In this document: one piece after another, positions 47,190 through 58,311 of the stretch
Numbering within the stretch: the stretch's first letter is position 1
How the letters are laid out: the number at the start of each line of letters is the position of its first letter
From: Neisseria sp. 83E34
GTDB taxonomy: Bacteria; Pseudomonadota; Gammaproteobacteria; Burkholderiales; Neisseriaceae
DNA length: 64,000 bases
Assembly (NCBI RefSeq): GCF_001308015.1
Contig: NZ_LGYH01000004.1
Location: forward strand, 1 to 64,000
Direction: 5' to 3'
Position numbers and translations under genes: made by a program
Notes under the pieces: model-generated
Told to the model about the DNA's origin: nothing
What the model saw: only the letters and a program-made list of their open reading frames with translations
Database searches by the model: none

Positions 47190-48473
47190 TTAACGTTTGT
47201 CTACTGGAACGAAGTCACGACGAGCCGAACCTGTGTAAAGTTGGCGTGGACGACCGATTTTTTGGTTCGGGTCGCTAATCATTTCATGCCAGTGTGAAAT
47301 CCAGCCTACGGTACGAGCCAAAGCAAAGATTACAGTAAACATGGATACCGGGATACCTAAAGCAGACAGTACGATACCAGAATAGAAGTCTACGTTCGGA
47401 TAGAGTTTACGCTCAATGAAGAACGGATCATTCAGAGCGATTTTCTCTAATTCCATAGCCAACTTGAACTTCGGATCATTCTCTAAGCCAAGTTCTTTCA
47501 AAACTTCATAACAAGTTTCGCGCATAATGCTAGCTCGTGGATCCATATTGCGATATACACGATGGCCGAAACCCATTAAACGGTATTTACGCTCTTTCAC
47601 ACCTTCCATGAAAGCAGCCACATTAGATACATCGCCGATTTCATCAAGCATTTTCAGCACGGCTTCGTTGGCTCCGCCGTGAGCAGGTCCCCACAAGCTT
47701 GCGATGCCGGCAGCAATACATGCAAATGGATTGGCACCAGATGAACCAGCTAAGCGTACAGTAGAAGTAGAGGCGTTTTGCTCATGGTCTGCGTGCAGAA
47801 TAAAGATGCGATCCAAAGCTCTTACTAAAACAGGATTGGGCTCGTAAGATTCACAAGGAGTAGCGAATGTCATATACATGAAATTAGCAGTATAAGACAA
47901 GTCATTGCGAGGATAGTTAAAAGGTAAACCGTTTGAATAACGGTAGCACATCGCAGCGATTGTTGGAATCTTGGAAATCAATCGATAGATTGCAATTTTT
48001 CGGTGTTCTGGGTCAGAAATTTCCAAGCTGTCTTGGTAGAAAGCAGACAATGCGCCCACTACACCAACCATCATAGCCATCGGGTGTGCATCACGACGGA
48101 AGCCACGGAAGAACCAAGTTAATTGTTCATGTACCATGGTATGTTTTGTTACTGTGTTAACGAACTTCTCTTTTTGTTCTGCAGTTGGAAGTTCGCCGTA
48201 AATCAGTAGATAGCAGGTTTCGAGGTAATCGCTATGTTCAGCGAGTTGCTCAATGGGATAGCCACGGTAATAGAGTTGACCTTTTTCTCCGTCGATGAAG
48301 GTGATTTTCGACTCACAGCTTGCAGTAGATACAAAGCCGGGGTCAAAAGTAAACATATTTGAACCTTTTGTGAAGGTTCTGATGTCTACTACATCATGCC
48401 CTAAAGTACCTTGCAATACTGGTAACTCTAAGGTTTCTTTTCCTTCAATTTGTACTTTAACGGTTTTAGACAT
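47190..48473 (-). CDS. gltA: Citrate synthase
   Basis: The enzyme condenses acetyl-CoA and oxaloacetate. The 427-aa protein is the hexameric gram-negative type, with GYPIEQLAE, the active-site [15 protein letters not shown] (His about 271), [13 protein letters not shown] and DFYSGI with the catalytic Asp. It follows sdhE by 95 bases on the reverse strand. Confidence 0.98.
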   Translation of the reverse strand: MSKTVKVQIEGKETLELPVLQGTLGHDVVDIRTFTKGSNMFTFDPGFVSTASCESKITFIDGEKGQLYYRGYPIEQLAEHSDYLETCYLLIYGELPTAEQKEKFVNTVTKHTMVHEQLTWFFRGFRRDAHPMAMMVGVVGALSAFYQDSLEISDPEHRKIAIYRLISKIPTIAAMCYRYSNGLPFNYPRNDLSYTANFMYMTFATPCESYEPNPVLVRALDRIFILHADHEQNASTSTVRLAGSSGANPFACIAAGIASLWGPAHGGANEAVLKMLDEIGDVSNVAAFMEGVKERKYRLMGFGHRVYRNMDPRASIMRETCYEVLKELGLENDPKFKLAMELEKIALNDPFFIERKLYPNVDFYSGIVLSALGIPVSMFTVIFALARTVGWISHWHEMISDPNQKIGRPRQLYTGSARRDFVPVDKR

Positions 48474-48568
48474 CTCTTAACTCCTTTATTCTTATGTTCG
48501 GGTTTTGTTGAAACCTCAGAAAGCCGCTTGGGTATATATAAATATATAATTTGTTTATATATGCCAAA

Positions 48569-48817
48569 TCAAGCATTTCTGATTTTTTCCAGAATCAGTT
48601 TGAAATCATCGCGATCTGTTTGCTCTTTTTGATTAACCAAAGCTAAAAATTCTTGGTCTGGCAAATCTAAGATTTCCACAAATATCACAAGTTCTTCATC
48701 ACTTAAGTGCTGGAATTCTGTTTCCATGAACCGCCCGAGCAAGATATCTAGCTCAAGCAGTCCACGGCGTGTGAGGAAACGGATGCGCCGTTTCGCAGAT
48801 TCGTCAAAAGTTACCAT
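48569..48817 (-). CDS. sdhE: FAD assembly factor SdhE
   Basis: This 82-aa helical protein helps attach FAD covalently to SdhA. The RRIRFLTRRGLLELDILLGRF motif contains the conserved RGxxE-type segment. It begins 2 bases after the sdhB stop, so it belongs to the sdh operon. Confidence 0.93.
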   Translation of the reverse strand: MVTFDESAKRRIRFLTRRGLLELDILLGRFMETEFQHLSDEELVIFVEILDLPDQEFLALVNQKEQTDRDDFKLILEKIRNA

Positions 48818-48819
48818 AT

Positions 48820-49524
48820 TTAGATGGCTCGTTTCAACATTATTTCTTTAATCTTACCGATAGCACGTGTCGGGTTGAGATGCTTCGGACAAACATCTAC
48901 ACAATTCATAATTGTGTGGCAACGGAACAACCGATATGGATCATTCAAATTATCCAAACGCTCATTGGTAATAGTGTCACGGCTATCAGCGATAAAACGA
49001 TAAGCGTTTAACAAGCCTGAAGGACCGACAAATTTGTCAGGGTTCCACCAAAAAGAGGGGCAGGCAGTTGAGCAGCAAGCGCAGAGAATACATTCATACA
49101 GACCGTCCAATTCTTTACGGTCTTCCTGAGATTGTAAACGTTCACGCTCAGGTGCCGGAGTATCATTCACTACATATGGTTTGATAGAGTGATATTGTTT
49201 GAAGAATTGAGTCATATCCACAATCAAATCACGAATCACAGGCAAACCAGGCAACGGGCGCAGTATGATAGGTTGCGGCAGGCTACGAATATCCGTTAAA
49301 CAGGCCAAACCATTTTTACCGTTAATGTTCATGCCATCTGAGCCGCAAATACCTTCGCGGCACGAGCGACGGAAAGAAAAACTGTCATCTTGAGCTTTGA
49401 TTTTCACCATCGCATCTAACAGTTTAACGTCGGTCGGTTCAATTTCAATCTCATAATCTTTCATGTACGGCTTGGCATCCACATCAGGATTATAGCGGTA
49501 CACTTTGAAACGTACTTTTTCCAT
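48820..49524 (-). CDS. sdhB: Succinate dehydrogenase iron-sulfur subunit
   Basis: The 234-aa subunit carries 2Fe-2S (SCREGICGSDGMNINGKNGLAC), 4Fe-4S (CILCACCSTACPSFW) and 3Fe-4S (CHTIMNCVDVCPKHLNP) cysteine clusters in order. It passes electrons from SdhA to quinone. Gene order sdhCDAB-E is intact. Confidence 0.98.
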   Translation of the reverse strand: MEKVRFKVYRYNPDVDAKPYMKDYEIEIEPTDVKLLDAMVKIKAQDDSFSFRRSCREGICGSDGMNINGKNGLACLTDIRSLPQPIILRPLPGLPVIRDLIVDMTQFFKQYHSIKPYVVNDTPAPERERLQSQEDRKELDGLYECILCACCSTACPSFWWNPDKFVGPSGLLNAYRFIADSRDTITNERLDNLNDPYRLFRCHTIMNCVDVCPKHLNPTRAIGKIKEIMLKRAI

Positions 49525-49536
49525 GTTGTGTGTTCC

Positions 49537-51300
49537 TTAGTAAACGCGTTTAGCCGGCTCGATATAATCTACGGTAAGTGGTTTGGTGTGAACCGGTTTG
49601 TAATGAAGGCTGTTGTCTGCTGAATAAAACAGAGTGTGTTTCATCCAGTTTTCGTCATCGCGTTCAGGGTGGTCATCAGATGCGTGTGCGCCTCGTGATT
49701 CTTTGCGGGCTTCTGCTGAGATCAATGTAGCCTTGGCTACTTCCATCAGATTGTCCAGCTCCAAAGCTTCGATTCGGGCTGTGTTCCAAACTTGGCTTTT
49801 ATCTTTGATTTCTGTGTTCTTACAGCGTTCATACAGATCCAAAACTTTGTCTACGCCTTCTTTCAGAATTGCATCGGTACGGAAAACGCCCGCGTGCAAC
49901 TGCACAGTGCGTTGGAGTTCACGGCGTAATTCATCAACGTTTTCACCGCCGGATTGATTATTCAAACGATCCAAACGTTGTTTGGTAAATTCGCCAGCAT
50001 TGTTTGGTAGAGGCTTCCAATCTGATTGAGTATTAATGAATTCAATCATGCTGTCACCGGCAGACTTGCCGAATACTACCAAGTCCAACAAGGAGTTGGT
50101 TCCTAAACGGTTAGCGCCGTGTACGGATGCACAAGCACATTCGCCAGCTGCGTATAAGCCTTTCACAACAACTTCAGGATTGCCGTTTTCTGGAACAACT
50201 ACTTCACCTAAATAGTTGGTGGGAATACCGCCCATCATATAATGCGTGGTAGGAACAACGGGAATCGGATCTTTAATTGGATCGATGCCTGCGAATTGGA
50301 TGGAAATTTCACGGATTCCAGGCAATTTTTCCATAATTTTTTCAGCACCAATGTGATCAATTTTCAGAAGAACGTGGTCTTTGTTTTTACCGCAACCGCG
50401 GCCTTCGTAAATCTCCATAGCCATAGCACGGGATACGACGTCACGTGAAGCCAAGTCTTTTACGGTTGGCGCATAGCGTTCCATAAAGCGTTCGCCGTCA
50501 CAGTTCAGAAGAATGCCGCCTTCGCCGCGAACGCCTTCTGTAATCAATACGCCGGCTCCGGCCACACCTGTAGGGTGGAATTGCCAGAATTCCATATCTT
50601 CAAGGGGAATGCCGGCACGTGCGCAAATACCTAAGCCGTCACCTGTATTCATAAAGGCATTGGTTGATGAAGCGTAAATACGTCCCGCGCCACCGGTAGC
50701 AAATAATACGGCTTTTGCGTGGAAAATATATACGTCACCGGTTTCCATTTCCATTACGGTTACGCCCACAACACCCCCGTTTTCATCACGAATCAGATCA
50801 AGAGCAGTCCACTCAACGAAGAATTGGGTATTGGCACGTACATTTTGCTGATAGAGGGTATGCAACATGGCATGACCTGTGCGGTCAGCTACGGCACAAG
50901 CGCGTTCAACGGCACGTTTCCCATGTTCGGCAGTATGACCGCCGAAAGGGCGTTGGTAAATTTTGCCGCTTTCTACGCGGTCAAAAGGCATGCCCATATG
51001 TTCTAATTCAATTACGGCTTCAGGAGCGCGGCGACACATAAATTCGATGGCGTCTTGGTCTCCCAACCAGTCAGAACCTTTAACTGTGTCGTACATATGC
51101 CAATCCCAACGATCTTCTTGCACATTACCCAGTGAAGCAGAAATACCGCCTTGTGCAGCAACAGTATGTGAACGAGTCGGGAATACTTTTGATAAAACAG
51201 CGGTATTTAAACCGGCTTTGGATAATTGAAGTGCTGCGCGTAAACCAGCACCGCCGCCGCCTACAATAACGGCATCAAATTTGCGTACAGGAAAAGTCAT
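49537..51300 (-). CDS. sdhA: Succinate dehydrogenase flavoprotein subunit
   Basis: The 587-aa subunit has [20 protein letters not shown], the FAD-attachment [16 protein letters not shown] (His about 44), [21 protein letters not shown] and [17 protein letters not shown]. It oxidises succinate on the cytoplasmic face. ATGs at 51303 and 51300 are adjacent; 51300 gives [11 protein letters not shown] and the usual neisserial length. The first ATG overlaps the sdhD stop. Confidence 0.97.
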   Translation of the reverse strand: MTFPVRKFDAVIVGGGGAGLRAALQLSKAGLNTAVLSKVFPTRSHTVAAQGGISASLGNVQEDRWDWHMYDTVKGSDWLGDQDAIEFMCRRAPEAVIELEHMGMPFDRVESGKIYQRPFGGHTAEHGKRAVERACAVADRTGHAMLHTLYQQNVRANTQFFVEWTALDLIRDENGGVVGVTVMEMETGDVYIFHAKAVLFATGGAGRIYASSTNAFMNTGDGLGICARAGIPLEDMEFWQFHPTGVAGAGVLITEGVRGEGGILLNCDGERFMERYAPTVKDLASRDVVSRAMAMEIYEGRGCGKNKDHVLLKIDHIGAEKIMEKLPGIREISIQFAGIDPIKDPIPVVPTTHYMMGGIPTNYLGEVVVPENGNPEVVVKGLYAAGECACASVHGANRLGTNSLLDLVVFGKSAGDSMIEFINTQSDWKPLPNNAGEFTKQRLDRLNNQSGGENVDELRRELQRTVQLHAGVFRTDAILKEGVDKVLDLYERCKNTEIKDKSQVWNTARIEALELDNLMEVAKATLISAEARKESRGAHASDDHPERDDENWMKHTLFYSADNSLHYKPVHTKPLTVDYIEPAKRVY

Positions 51301-51302
51301 CA

Positions 51303-51650
51303 TTAACCCCAAATCACTTTAATTGAATAAACGGCGCAGCCCACCAACCAAACGATGGTTGCAGATTGTAGGAACAGGCGCAGACCAAACGGTTTGATAT
51401 AGTCCATCCAAAGGTCGCGGATACCTACCCATGCATGTAAAAACACTGCAATAAAAGTGGTTTGGGTAAAGACTTTAACCCAAGTTTTGCCAAAAAACTG
51501 TTGCCATTCGGTGTAGTCATCAGCACCAAACATACTCAATAGAAAAAAGAAAAAGATGACGGTATAAACCAACATCACTACAGCGGTAATACGCTGCATT
51601 GCCCAATCGCGCAGGCCGTAATGAGCTCCGGCTAATTTACGGTTTACCAT
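51303..51650 (-). CDS. sdhD: Succinate dehydrogenase membrane anchor, SdhD
   Basis: The 115-aa anchor has three hydrophobic helices (about residues 20-40, 58-80, 90-112) and the haem/quinone region [16 protein letters not shown] and [16 protein letters not shown]. It begins [16 protein letters not shown], overlapping sdhC by 7 bases; the longer frame to 51797 lies inside sdhC. Confidence 0.93.
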   Translation of the reverse strand: MVNRKLAGAHYGLRDWAMQRITAVVMLVYTVIFFFFLLSMFGADDYTEWQQFFGKTWVKVFTQTTFIAVFLHAWVGIRDLWMDYIKPFGLRLFLQSATIVWLVGCAVYSIKVIWG

Positions 51651-52021
51651 AATGCAACCCCCAATACCGAAGCAGACGCAATGCCTGAATAGAGTGCGAT
51701 TCGAGCCGTTTTGCGGGCGGTTTGAAGCTCTAGGCCTTTGTGGGCATCCAATAATAAGAAGCGAACACCTGAGATCAAATGATGCATTAAGGCCCACAAT
51801 ACACCGATTAGAATAAGCTTAACAAAGAAATTATCGGCAAATGCCTTATAAGTTTCAAAGGTTTCTCCGTTGCTTAATGAACCGCTTAATAATGCCAGTA
51901 GAATCGGCAACATAATAAACAGAATAACGCCGCTGATCCGGTGCAAAATCGAAACAATCCCTGGAATTGGCAGCTTGATTTGCTGTAAATCCAGAAACAC
52001 AGGTCGTTTTTTCGTCTGCAT
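51644..52021 (-). CDS. sdhC: Succinate dehydrogenase cytochrome b556 subunit, SdhC
   Basis: The 125-aa subunit has KKRPVFLDLQQIKLPIPGIVSILHRISGV, containing the SILHRISG signature, the haem ligand region ALMHHLISGVRFLLLD and three membrane helices. It is the first gene of the sdh cluster, divergent from mdh. Confidence 0.95.
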   Translation of the reverse strand: MQTKKRPVFLDLQQIKLPIPGIVSILHRISGVILFIMLPILLALLSGSLSNGETFETYKAFADNFFVKLILIGVLWALMHHLISGVRFLLLDAHKGLELQTARKTARIALYSGIASASVLGVALW

Positions 52022-52633
52022 CTCAATTCCTCTTAATCAATTAATACTCAACACACTCAAAGCCACGCAGTTTCACAGCAACCGGAAAATTACAATAAAC
52101 TACGTTGAGGCGTAATTTACTCTGTTTAAGTGAGATTGTGTAGTCTTTTTTGGTAAATAATTTTATGAAATTTACCAACAGCATTAAAAACTTAATGTTG
52201 TTATCTTACTGAATGAAAAAAAAGCTTAATGAGCATAATAATTTACAAGATTTTGAGCAAAATTTAAGCAATTGGGCAGATGGATTTTGTGGATGTGTTT
52301 ATTCGGCATAATGTTACTCTTTATCAGCTGTTTGTAGATGATGTGTTGGAAGGTGTTTGAATAATTTTGTTAAAAATTAAATTACAAGTCCCTACATTTA
52401 TTGGTATGATACACAATGTCGGATAGGCTGTACGTTTCAACGTTGGTCATTCGTTATCGTCAAAATGAAATGGAAATTGGATGTTGGCTTAACTATTTCA
52501 GCTGCGGCGGATTGTGATTGCTGCTTAAAATTTCTTTATCTATTGACATAATTACCATTAACATATGACAGAGCTTATGGTTTTGAGCTTTGTGCCTTTC
52601 AAAATAAACAATATTTACTCAGGAGAGTTTTAA
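52022..52633. promoter_or_regulatory. Divergent sdhC/mdh regulatory gap
   Basis: No gene, DUS or repeat is seen in these 612 bases, which are AT-rich. It must hold promoters for both the sdh cluster and mdh. A TTGACA at 52543-52548 with an AT-rich ACATAT 12 bases on is a weak candidate for the mdh promoter, and AGGAGAG precedes the mdh ATG. The length leaves room for regulator sites or a small RNA, none of which I can identify. Confidence 0.4.
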
Positions 52634-53611
52634 ATGAAAAAAGCCGTTCGTGTCGCCGTTACTGGTGCTGCTGGCCAGATTGGTTACAGCTTGTTGTTCC
52701 GCATTGCTAGTGGCGAGATGTTGGGTAAAGACCAGCCAGTAATTTTGCAGCTGCTGGATTTGCCGCAAGCACAAAATGCGGTTAAGGGTGTGATGATGGA
52801 GCTGCAAGATTGTGCATTCCCTCTGCTGGAAGGTATGGTGGCTTCTGATGATCCGGAAGTGGCGTTTAAAGATGCGGATATCGCTATTTTGGTGGGCGCG
52901 CGTCCGAGAAGCAAAGGTATGGAACGTGCTGATTTGTTGCAGGCCAATGCAGAGATTTTCACTGTTCAAGGTGCTGCATTGAATAAAGTTGCCAGCCGTG
53001 ATGTGAAAGTTTTGGTAGTGGGTAATCCTGCGAATACCAATGCTTATATTGCTATGAAATCCGCTCCTGATCTGCCTGCGAAAAACTTTACTGCAATGCT
53101 GCGCTTGGATCATAACCGTGCAGCCAGCCAAATTGCTGAGAAAACCGGCAAATCAGTTAAAGATATTGAGAAACTGTGTGTATGGGGTAACCACTCTCCA
53201 ACCATGTACGCAGATTATCGCTTTGCCACTATCAATGGTGAGAGCGTGAAAGACATGATTAACGATCAAGTTTGGAATGCAGAAGTGTTCCTGCCTACCG
53301 TGGGCAAACGTGGTGCCGCAATTATTGAAGCGCGCGGATTATCTTCCGCAGCTTCTGCTGCGAATGCCGCTATCGACCACATCCGTGATTGGGTTTTGGG
53401 CACAAACGGCAAATGGGTGACTATGGGTATTCCTTCTGATGGTTCTTACGGTATTCCTGAAGGCACTATGTTCGGTTTCCCGGTAACTTGTGAAAATGGC
53501 GAATACAAAATCGTTCAAGGTTTGGACATTGACAGTTTCAGCCAAGAACGCATTGACATTACTCTTAAAGAATTGGAAGAAGAAAAAGCCGGTGTGGCTC
53601 ACTTGCTGTAA
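52634..53611 (+). CDS. mdh: Malate dehydrogenase
   Basis: Malate dehydrogenase is an NAD enzyme of the TCA cycle. The 325-aa protein has [55 protein letters not shown] and the catalytic [10 protein letters not shown] (His). It is the cytosolic-type sequence common in betaproteobacteria. Standing divergent from sdhC, it completes the local TCA set. Confidence 0.97.
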   Translation: MKKAVRVAVTGAAGQIGYSLLFRIASGEMLGKDQPVILQLLDLPQAQNAVKGVMMELQDCAFPLLEGMVASDDPEVAFKDADIAILVGARPRSKGMERADLLQANAEIFTVQGAALNKVASRDVKVLVVGNPANTNAYIAMKSAPDLPAKNFTAMLRLDHNRAASQIAEKTGKSVKDIEKLCVWGNHSPTMYADYRFATINGESVKDMINDQVWNAEVFLPTVGKRGAAIIEARGLSSAASAANAAIDHIRDWVLGTNGKWVTMGIPSDGSYGIPEGTMFGFPVTCENGEYKIVQGLDIDSFSQERIDITLKELEEEKAGVAHLL

Positions 53612-53640
53612 TTTTCCGATTAATTTTTAGAAATTAAAAA

Positions 53641-53671
53641 ATGCCTGTCTGAAAACTTTTCAGACAGGCAT
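53641..53671 (+). terminator. DUS hairpin after mdh
   Basis: ATGCCTGTCTGAAAA (53641-53655) and TTTTCAGACAGGCAT (53657-53671) are flanked by AAAA and TTTT. It is a strong terminator 29 bases past the stop. The rest of the 53612-53917 gap is AT-rich with nothing recognised. Confidence 0.85.
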
Positions 53672-53917
53672 TTTGTTGGATAAGTAGGGTAAAAAAATCA
53701 GCATAAAATATGATGTTGAATTTTTATTGCCGTGCTTCTTTAGTATTATTTGCAACTAGTTGCTTTGGCTGAATATTAAGTTTTTCGGTTATAAATAATT
53801 ATGTAAGGCTATGTGAATTTTTAATAAAGTTAATATTTTAAACTTGAAATTCAATGTCTGAAACGCTACTTATTTAGAGACATTATTTTAAGTTCAACAT
53901 CATACAGAGGATAGTAA

Positions 53918-54286
53918 ATGAACCACACTAAAAAGCCGGAAGATTTTATCCCTTCATTTCGTCGGCGCCAGCTTGATGAGCCTGGCTTTTTAAGAAAATT
54001 GGCGCGATTTGCAGCCCGGCTTGGCGGGCCAGCGGTCAAGCAGCTCTATGCATTATACTTTCTATACAAATCACCGGCCGTGCCTAAGCGTGCCAAGCTG
54101 ATTATTGCAGGCGCATTAATCTATTTTTTTAGCCCGATCGATAGTATTCCTGATTTATTAGGTCCGTTGGGTTTTACCGATGATATCGCAGTGATTGCTT
54201 TGGTCTATGCGCAAATGAAAGCTTATATGACTGAAGATATTAAGGTCAGAGCGCAGAGAGCGACTGATCAGTTGTTACGTCGTTAA
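53918..54286 (+). CDS. YkvA-like DUF1232 membrane protein
   Basis: The 122-aa protein has the DUF1232 core: AKLIIAGALIYFFSPIDSIPDLLGPLGFTDDIAVIALVY, given here in part (SPIDSIPD is the hallmark). One or two hydrophobic segments lie in residues 64-105. Function is unknown. AGAGGATAG precedes the ATG. It is convergent with argH. Confidence 0.85.
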   Translation: MNHTKKPEDFIPSFRRRQLDEPGFLRKLARFAARLGGPAVKQLYALYFLYKSPAVPKRAKLIIAGALIYFFSPIDSIPDLLGPLGFTDDIAVIALVYAQMKAYMTEDIKVRAQRATDQLLRR

Positions 54287-54295
54287 GTTGTCGAG

Positions 54296-54342
54296 TGCCT
54301 GTCTGAAAAACTGCAAGCTGTTTAAATAAAGCTTGCAGTTTT
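54296..54342. terminator. DUS plus bidirectional hairpin between ykvA-like and argH
   Basis: A single TGCCTGTCTGAA (54296-54307) runs into a separate stem: AAAACTGCAAGCT (54307-54319) with AGCTTGCAGTTTT (54330-54342). The A and T runs suit termination of both convergent genes. Confidence 0.85.
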
Positions 54343-54364
54343 CTATGATGTTTTCATATAGGTA

Positions 54365-55747
54365 TTAATTCGCCAGTAATTTTCTCCAACGGGCAATTTG
54401 AAAGAGAACCTGCTCCGGCGCCGTGCCTCCCAAATGATTGCGGGCATTCAGGCTGCCTTCCGGTGTGAGCACTTCATACACATCTTCTGCTATCAGAGCA
54501 GAAAAGCTTTGTAGCGTGTCTAGAGGCAATTCGCTCAAATCAACATTCTTTTCGTCCGCATGACGCACTGCTTGCGCCACCACTTCGTGGCTGTCGCGGA
54601 ACGGCATGCCTTTTTTTACCAGATAATCGGCCAAATCTGTGGCAGTGGCAAATCCCTGCATCACTGCGGCACGCATATTTTCGGGTTTAACTGTAATACC
54701 TCGCACCATATCTGCATAAATTCGTAAGGTGTCAACCAAAGTATCTACGGTATCGAATAAAGGTTCTTTGTCTTCCTGATTGTCTTTGTTGTAAGCAAGC
54801 GGTTGCGATTTCATCAGCATAATCAGAGCAGTAAGATGGCCGATTACGCGCCCGGATTTCCCTCTTACTAACTCAGGTACATCCGGATTCTTTTTCTGCG
54901 GCATAATAGAAGAACCAGTACAGAAACGGTCTGCAATATCAATAAAACCGAAACGTGGGCTGATCCATAAAATCAATTCTTCACTCAAACGGCTCAAATG
55001 AACCATCAGCAAAGAGGCTGCTGCTGTGAATTCAATAGCAAAATCACGGTCAGATACGGCATCAAGTGAATTTTGGCAAATTTGTTCAAAGTCTAAGAGT
55101 TGTGCAGTAATTTCGCGTTTGATCGGGTAGGTAGTCCCTGCTAGGGCGGCAGAACCCAATGGCATGCGATTAACCCGTTTACGGCAATCGGCCATACGTT
55201 CGTCATCACGCCCAAGCATTTCAACGTAAGCCAGCATATGATGGCCGAAACTTACCGGTTGCGCCACCTGCAAGTGAGTAAAACCCGGCATCACGGTATC
55301 GGTATGCGCTTCGGCCAAATCTAACAAAGCAGATTGTAAAGCTTGAATCAGCAAGCGGATTTCGCTGATTTCATCGCGAAGCCAAAGGCGGATATCGGTT
55401 GCAACTTGGTCGTTACGGCTTCGTCCGGTGTGCAGGCGTTTTCCGGCGTTACCGATTTTATCGGTCAGGCGCCGCTCAATATTCATATGGACATCTTCAA
55501 GGTCAAGCGACCATGGCATCGTGCCGGCTTTTATCTCATTAAGGATTTCAGTCATGCCTTGTTGTATGTTGGCTACATCTTCATCGCTCAAAACGCCTGC
55601 CTGTCGAAGCATTTCGGCATGGGCTAAGGAGCCTTGGATGTCCCATTTGGCGAGCCTTTTATCAAAATCAATTGAACCGGTGTATTTTTTTACTAATTCT
55701 GACACAGGTTCGTTAAAACGACCTGACCAAGTTTTGCTATTATTCAT
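54365..55747 (-). CDS. argH: Argininosuccinate lyase
   Basis: This enzyme splits argininosuccinate into arginine and fumarate. The 460-aa protein has [35 protein letters not shown] and the family signature [15 protein letters not shown] with the catalytic Ser. MNNSKTW at 55747 is preferred to 55759 because GGAAG then serves as ribosome site. It is divergent from the histidine kinase gene. Confidence 0.97.
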   Translation of the reverse strand: MNNSKTWSGRFNEPVSELVKKYTGSIDFDKRLAKWDIQGSLAHAEMLRQAGVLSDEDVANIQQGMTEILNEIKAGTMPWSLDLEDVHMNIERRLTDKIGNAGKRLHTGRSRNDQVATDIRLWLRDEISEIRLLIQALQSALLDLAEAHTDTVMPGFTHLQVAQPVSFGHHMLAYVEMLGRDDERMADCRKRVNRMPLGSAALAGTTYPIKREITAQLLDFEQICQNSLDAVSDRDFAIEFTAAASLLMVHLSRLSEELILWISPRFGFIDIADRFCTGSSIMPQKKNPDVPELVRGKSGRVIGHLTALIMLMKSQPLAYNKDNQEDKEPLFDTVDTLVDTLRIYADMVRGITVKPENMRAAVMQGFATATDLADYLVKKGMPFRDSHEVVAQAVRHADEKNVDLSELPLDTLQSFSALIAEDVYEVLTPEGSLNARNHLGGTAPEQVLFQIARWRKLLAN

Positions 55748-55805
55748 TTTTACTTCCATAATGATGAATTATTAAAGAAACGTCACGAAGCAGACTGCCA
55801 AACTC

Positions 55806-56846
55806 ATGCCGAATATTATACGTCACTTTCTGTCAAAATTCGCGGTGCCCAATATGCGGAATCTGGCCTCACAGGTTCGGATTATCCTGACTATTGCCGT
55901 GACTGTTTTGTTTCTGCCTCTGATTACCATTTCAGACAGGCCTTATTTTGATCAGGTTTTGGACTTAACTGACTGGGTGGCTCCGACGTTGCTGGCTATT
56001 CTGCTCAAAGGCTATCTGATGTATGACTATATCAGCAAGTTGCCGAGAGAACAGGAAGTCGTTATATCTTATCTTAGTAATCTGCTGATTTTTGTTTTGA
56101 TAAATTATGTACTTTTTCAATCGCATGATAATTTTTGGGTACATTTTTGGCAGTTCAACATGACTGTGTTCGCACTGATGTTTTACGAAGCCAATAGAAG
56201 ACAGTCGTTGAAACCGGCGTTGGCGGAAGCAAGATTAACTGCATTAACTGCCCGCATTCGTCCCCATTTTTTGTTTAACAGTTTGAACGCCGCTATCAGT
56301 TTAATCCGTTTGCGCCCTTACGATGCGGAAACGCTGCTGGAGAATTTGGCTAATTTATTCCGCGCACAATTACGCGACGGCAGTCAGAGCAGTACGCTTG
56401 GGCAGGAAATTGAATGGGCTCAGGAGTATATGGCGATTGAGCAGATTCGCATGGGGCCTACGCGGGTGCAGGTGATGTGGCATCATAATGCGCCGAATGA
56501 TGCCGAAACGCCACATTTGTTGTTGCAGCCGCTGCTTGAGAATGCGGTATTCCACGGTATCGAGTCAACCCACCGTCCCGGTTGCATTACCGTGATTACG
56601 GAATTAAAAAACCGTTGGATCTACATTACCATTGAAAATCCTTATGTGCCGCAAGAAAGTGAATTAAACATTAAGCCGCACAAGGGCAATTCGATGGCTT
56701 TGAAAAATTTGAAAGAGCGGTTGGCATTGATGTATGACAACGATGCTACGGCGAGAACCGAGCAAACCGATGCGGTGTTTCGCATTCATATCCGATTACC
56801 TTATTATAAAAAAGCTTCTTCTTTAAACGGTTTGTTTGACGATTAA
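55806..56846 (+). CDS. AlgZ/LytS-type sensor histidine kinase
   Basis: The 346-aa protein has four or so N-terminal membrane helices (residues 25-125), then the His_kinase domain RIRPHFLFNSLNAAISLIRL (His about 154) and a C-terminal ATPase with LLLQPLLENAVFHGIES and NSMALKNLKERL. In Pseudomonas the like gene algZ/fimS lies between argH and algR and controls pili and surface traits. Here argH is next door but no response regulator follows; pth is convergent. Its partner must be elsewhere or absent. Confidence 0.85.
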   Translation: MPNIIRHFLSKFAVPNMRNLASQVRIILTIAVTVLFLPLITISDRPYFDQVLDLTDWVAPTLLAILLKGYLMYDYISKLPREQEVVISYLSNLLIFVLINYVLFQSHDNFWVHFWQFNMTVFALMFYEANRRQSLKPALAEARLTALTARIRPHFLFNSLNAAISLIRLRPYDAETLLENLANLFRAQLRDGSQSSTLGQEIEWAQEYMAIEQIRMGPTRVQVMWHHNAPNDAETPHLLLQPLLENAVFHGIESTHRPGCITVITELKNRWIYITIENPYVPQESELNIKPHKGNSMALKNLKERLALMYDNDATARTEQTDAVFRIHIRLPYYKKASSLNGLFDD

Positions 56847-56868
56847 TAAAGGTTTTGCTTAAAGCACA

Positions 56869-56900
56869 ATGCCTGTCTGAAAATTTTTTCAGACAGGCAT
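56869..56900. terminator. DUS hairpin between the kinase gene and pth
   Basis: CACAATGCC...GGCATTGTG extends the paired DUS copies (56869-56882, 56887-56900) into a long perfect stem between convergent genes. Confidence 0.85.
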
Positions 56901-56935
56901 TGTGTTTGTGATTAGTTAAATTATAGCGATCAAGC

Positions 56936-57511
56936 TTAACTGCTGTGTAGAAAGCGCACAGCTTTTTCCAGATTGTCAGACATAACCAAAGGCAGGCCTT
57001 TGATAGATTTATGGATAGCTTCATCAATCAATTGCTTGTTTTCGCCGCTTGGTTTGTTTAGCACATAGCCGGTAACGAGATTGCGGTCTCCCGGATGGCC
57101 GATGCCCAAGCGTAATCGGTAAAAATCGGGTGTGCCGAGTTTGGCTTGAATGTCCTTCAAACCGTTGTGCCCGCCATTGCCGCCGCCGAGTTTGAAGCGG
57201 ATGCGGCCACAGGCGATATCCAGTTCGTCGTGTACAACTAAAATTTCATCTGGTTTGATTTTATAAAATTGGGCAAGCGCGCCTACGGCTTTGCCGGAGA
57301 GATTCATAAATGTATTGGGTTTCAGCAGCCACACTTCACCACTTTCCGGCAAGCTGACACGAGCGACATCGCCGAAGAATTTTTTTTCTTCTTTAAACTG
57401 GGCTTTCCATGCCCAAGCCAACTCATCCAGCAGCCAAAAACCCGCATTATGACGGGTATGTTCGTATTCTTTGCCCGGATTACCCAGGCCGACAATCATT
57501 TTGATGGTCAT
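56936..57511 (-). CDS. pth: Peptidyl-tRNA hydrolase
   Basis: Pth recycles tRNA from dropped-off peptidyl-tRNA. The 191-aa protein has [23 protein letters not shown] (His about 22), [19 protein letters not shown] and [13 protein letters not shown]. It is last of a reverse-strand set ratA-rnfH-pth with short gaps. Confidence 0.97.
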   Translation of the reverse strand: MTIKMIVGLGNPGKEYEHTRHNAGFWLLDELAWAWKAQFKEEKKFFGDVARVSLPESGEVWLLKPNTFMNLSGKAVGALAQFYKIKPDEILVVHDELDIACGRIRFKLGGGNGGHNGLKDIQAKLGTPDFYRLRLGIGHPGDRNLVTGYVLNKPSGENKQLIDEAIHKSIKGLPLVMSDNLEKAVRFLHSS

Positions 57512-57533
57512 CTTTTATCCTGTGTTAATGGTT

Positions 57534-57836
57534 TTATTTTCCACTATTTTTTACGGCCTGTTTGCCGGAAACACGCAAGCGACGCGCTTCTTTCGGATCA
57601 ATCTGCAATGGCCGGTAAATTTCTACACGGTCTTTATCACGCAAAACCGTATCATCTTTTACTTCTTTGCCGAAAATGCCCAAGGGCGCATTGGTTAAAT
57701 CAGCTTGGGGAAAGATTTCTGCTATTTCGCTTTGCAGCACAGCTTGACGTGCAGTTGTGCCGGAATCAACCTGCATGCGTTGGAGATGCTGTTGTTGCGG
57801 GGTGCCGTAAACGATTTCAATGGTGATTTTATCCAT
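57534..57836 (-). CDS. rnfH: RnfH-family (RatB) ubiquitin-like protein
   Basis: This 100-aa beta-grasp protein has the pattern [21 protein letters not shown]-like [38 protein letters not shown]. Function is unclear in all hosts; it is usually beside ratA, as here, where the two genes overlap by 8 bases. Confidence 0.9.
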   Translation of the reverse strand: MDKITIEIVYGTPQQQHLQRMQVDSGTTARQAVLQSEIAEIFPQADLTNAPLGIFGKEVKDDTVLRDKDRVEIYRPLQIDPKEARRLRVSGKQAVKNSGK

Positions 57837-58260
57837 GGCGGCGATTGGCTTCTTCGATAAAAGAATCTACCAGTTTGCCGCTCAAATGATGGAAAACCGG
57901 GCTGATAAGGGTGGCCAGCAAGGGGTTGGAAAAATCATATTGCAGCTTAAATTCGATTTTGCAGGCATCATCGCCCAACGGAATGAATTTCCATGTGCCG
58001 TTTAGAGTTTTGAACGGGCCTTCCAGCAAATCCATATGGATTTCGCGTCCGGGAATGTTGTGGTTATGGGTAGCGAAAGATTGCTTAACGCCTTTGTAAT
58101 CCATGAACAGGCGGGCTTTTAATTCGTTGCCTTCGCGTGAGATGATTTCGGTTTTGCCATACCAAGGCAGGAAATCCGGATAATCTTCAACGCGGTCGAC
58201 CAGTTCGAACATCTGTTCGGCCGAGTGCAGAACGAGTACATTTTTTTCTACGGTTTTCAT
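57829..58260 (-). CDS. ratA: RatA/COQ10-type START-domain protein
   Basis: The 143-aa protein has [24 protein letters not shown], the conserved opening of the family, and [20 protein letters not shown] near the end. E. coli RatA was described as blocking ribosome subunit joining, whereas eukaryotic relatives bind coenzyme Q; which applies here is open. Its end overlaps the rnfH start. Confidence 0.9.
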   Translation of the reverse strand: MKTVEKNVLVLHSAEQMFELVDRVEDYPDFLPWYGKTEIISREGNELKARLFMDYKGVKQSFATHNHNIPGREIHMDLLEGPFKTLNGTWKFIPLGDDACKIEFKLQYDFSNPLLATLISPVFHHLSGKLVDSFIEEANRRHG

Positions 58261-58311
58261 AAAGCAAAGCGTGTTTCGGCAAATTGAACAAAAGCGGGAT
58301 TATAAACCAAA

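Noticed and set aside
52022-52633. A hidden small gene or known iron-responsive sRNA in the sdhC-mdh gap
   Set aside because: No reading frame with a ribosome site and no terminator-ended transcript shape could be made out; left as a regulatory gap.
57829-58260. ratA-rnfH as a true toxin-antitoxin pair
   Set aside because: The genes are near-universal core genes in proteobacteria, and RnfH is not shown to act as an antitoxin; annotated by family only.
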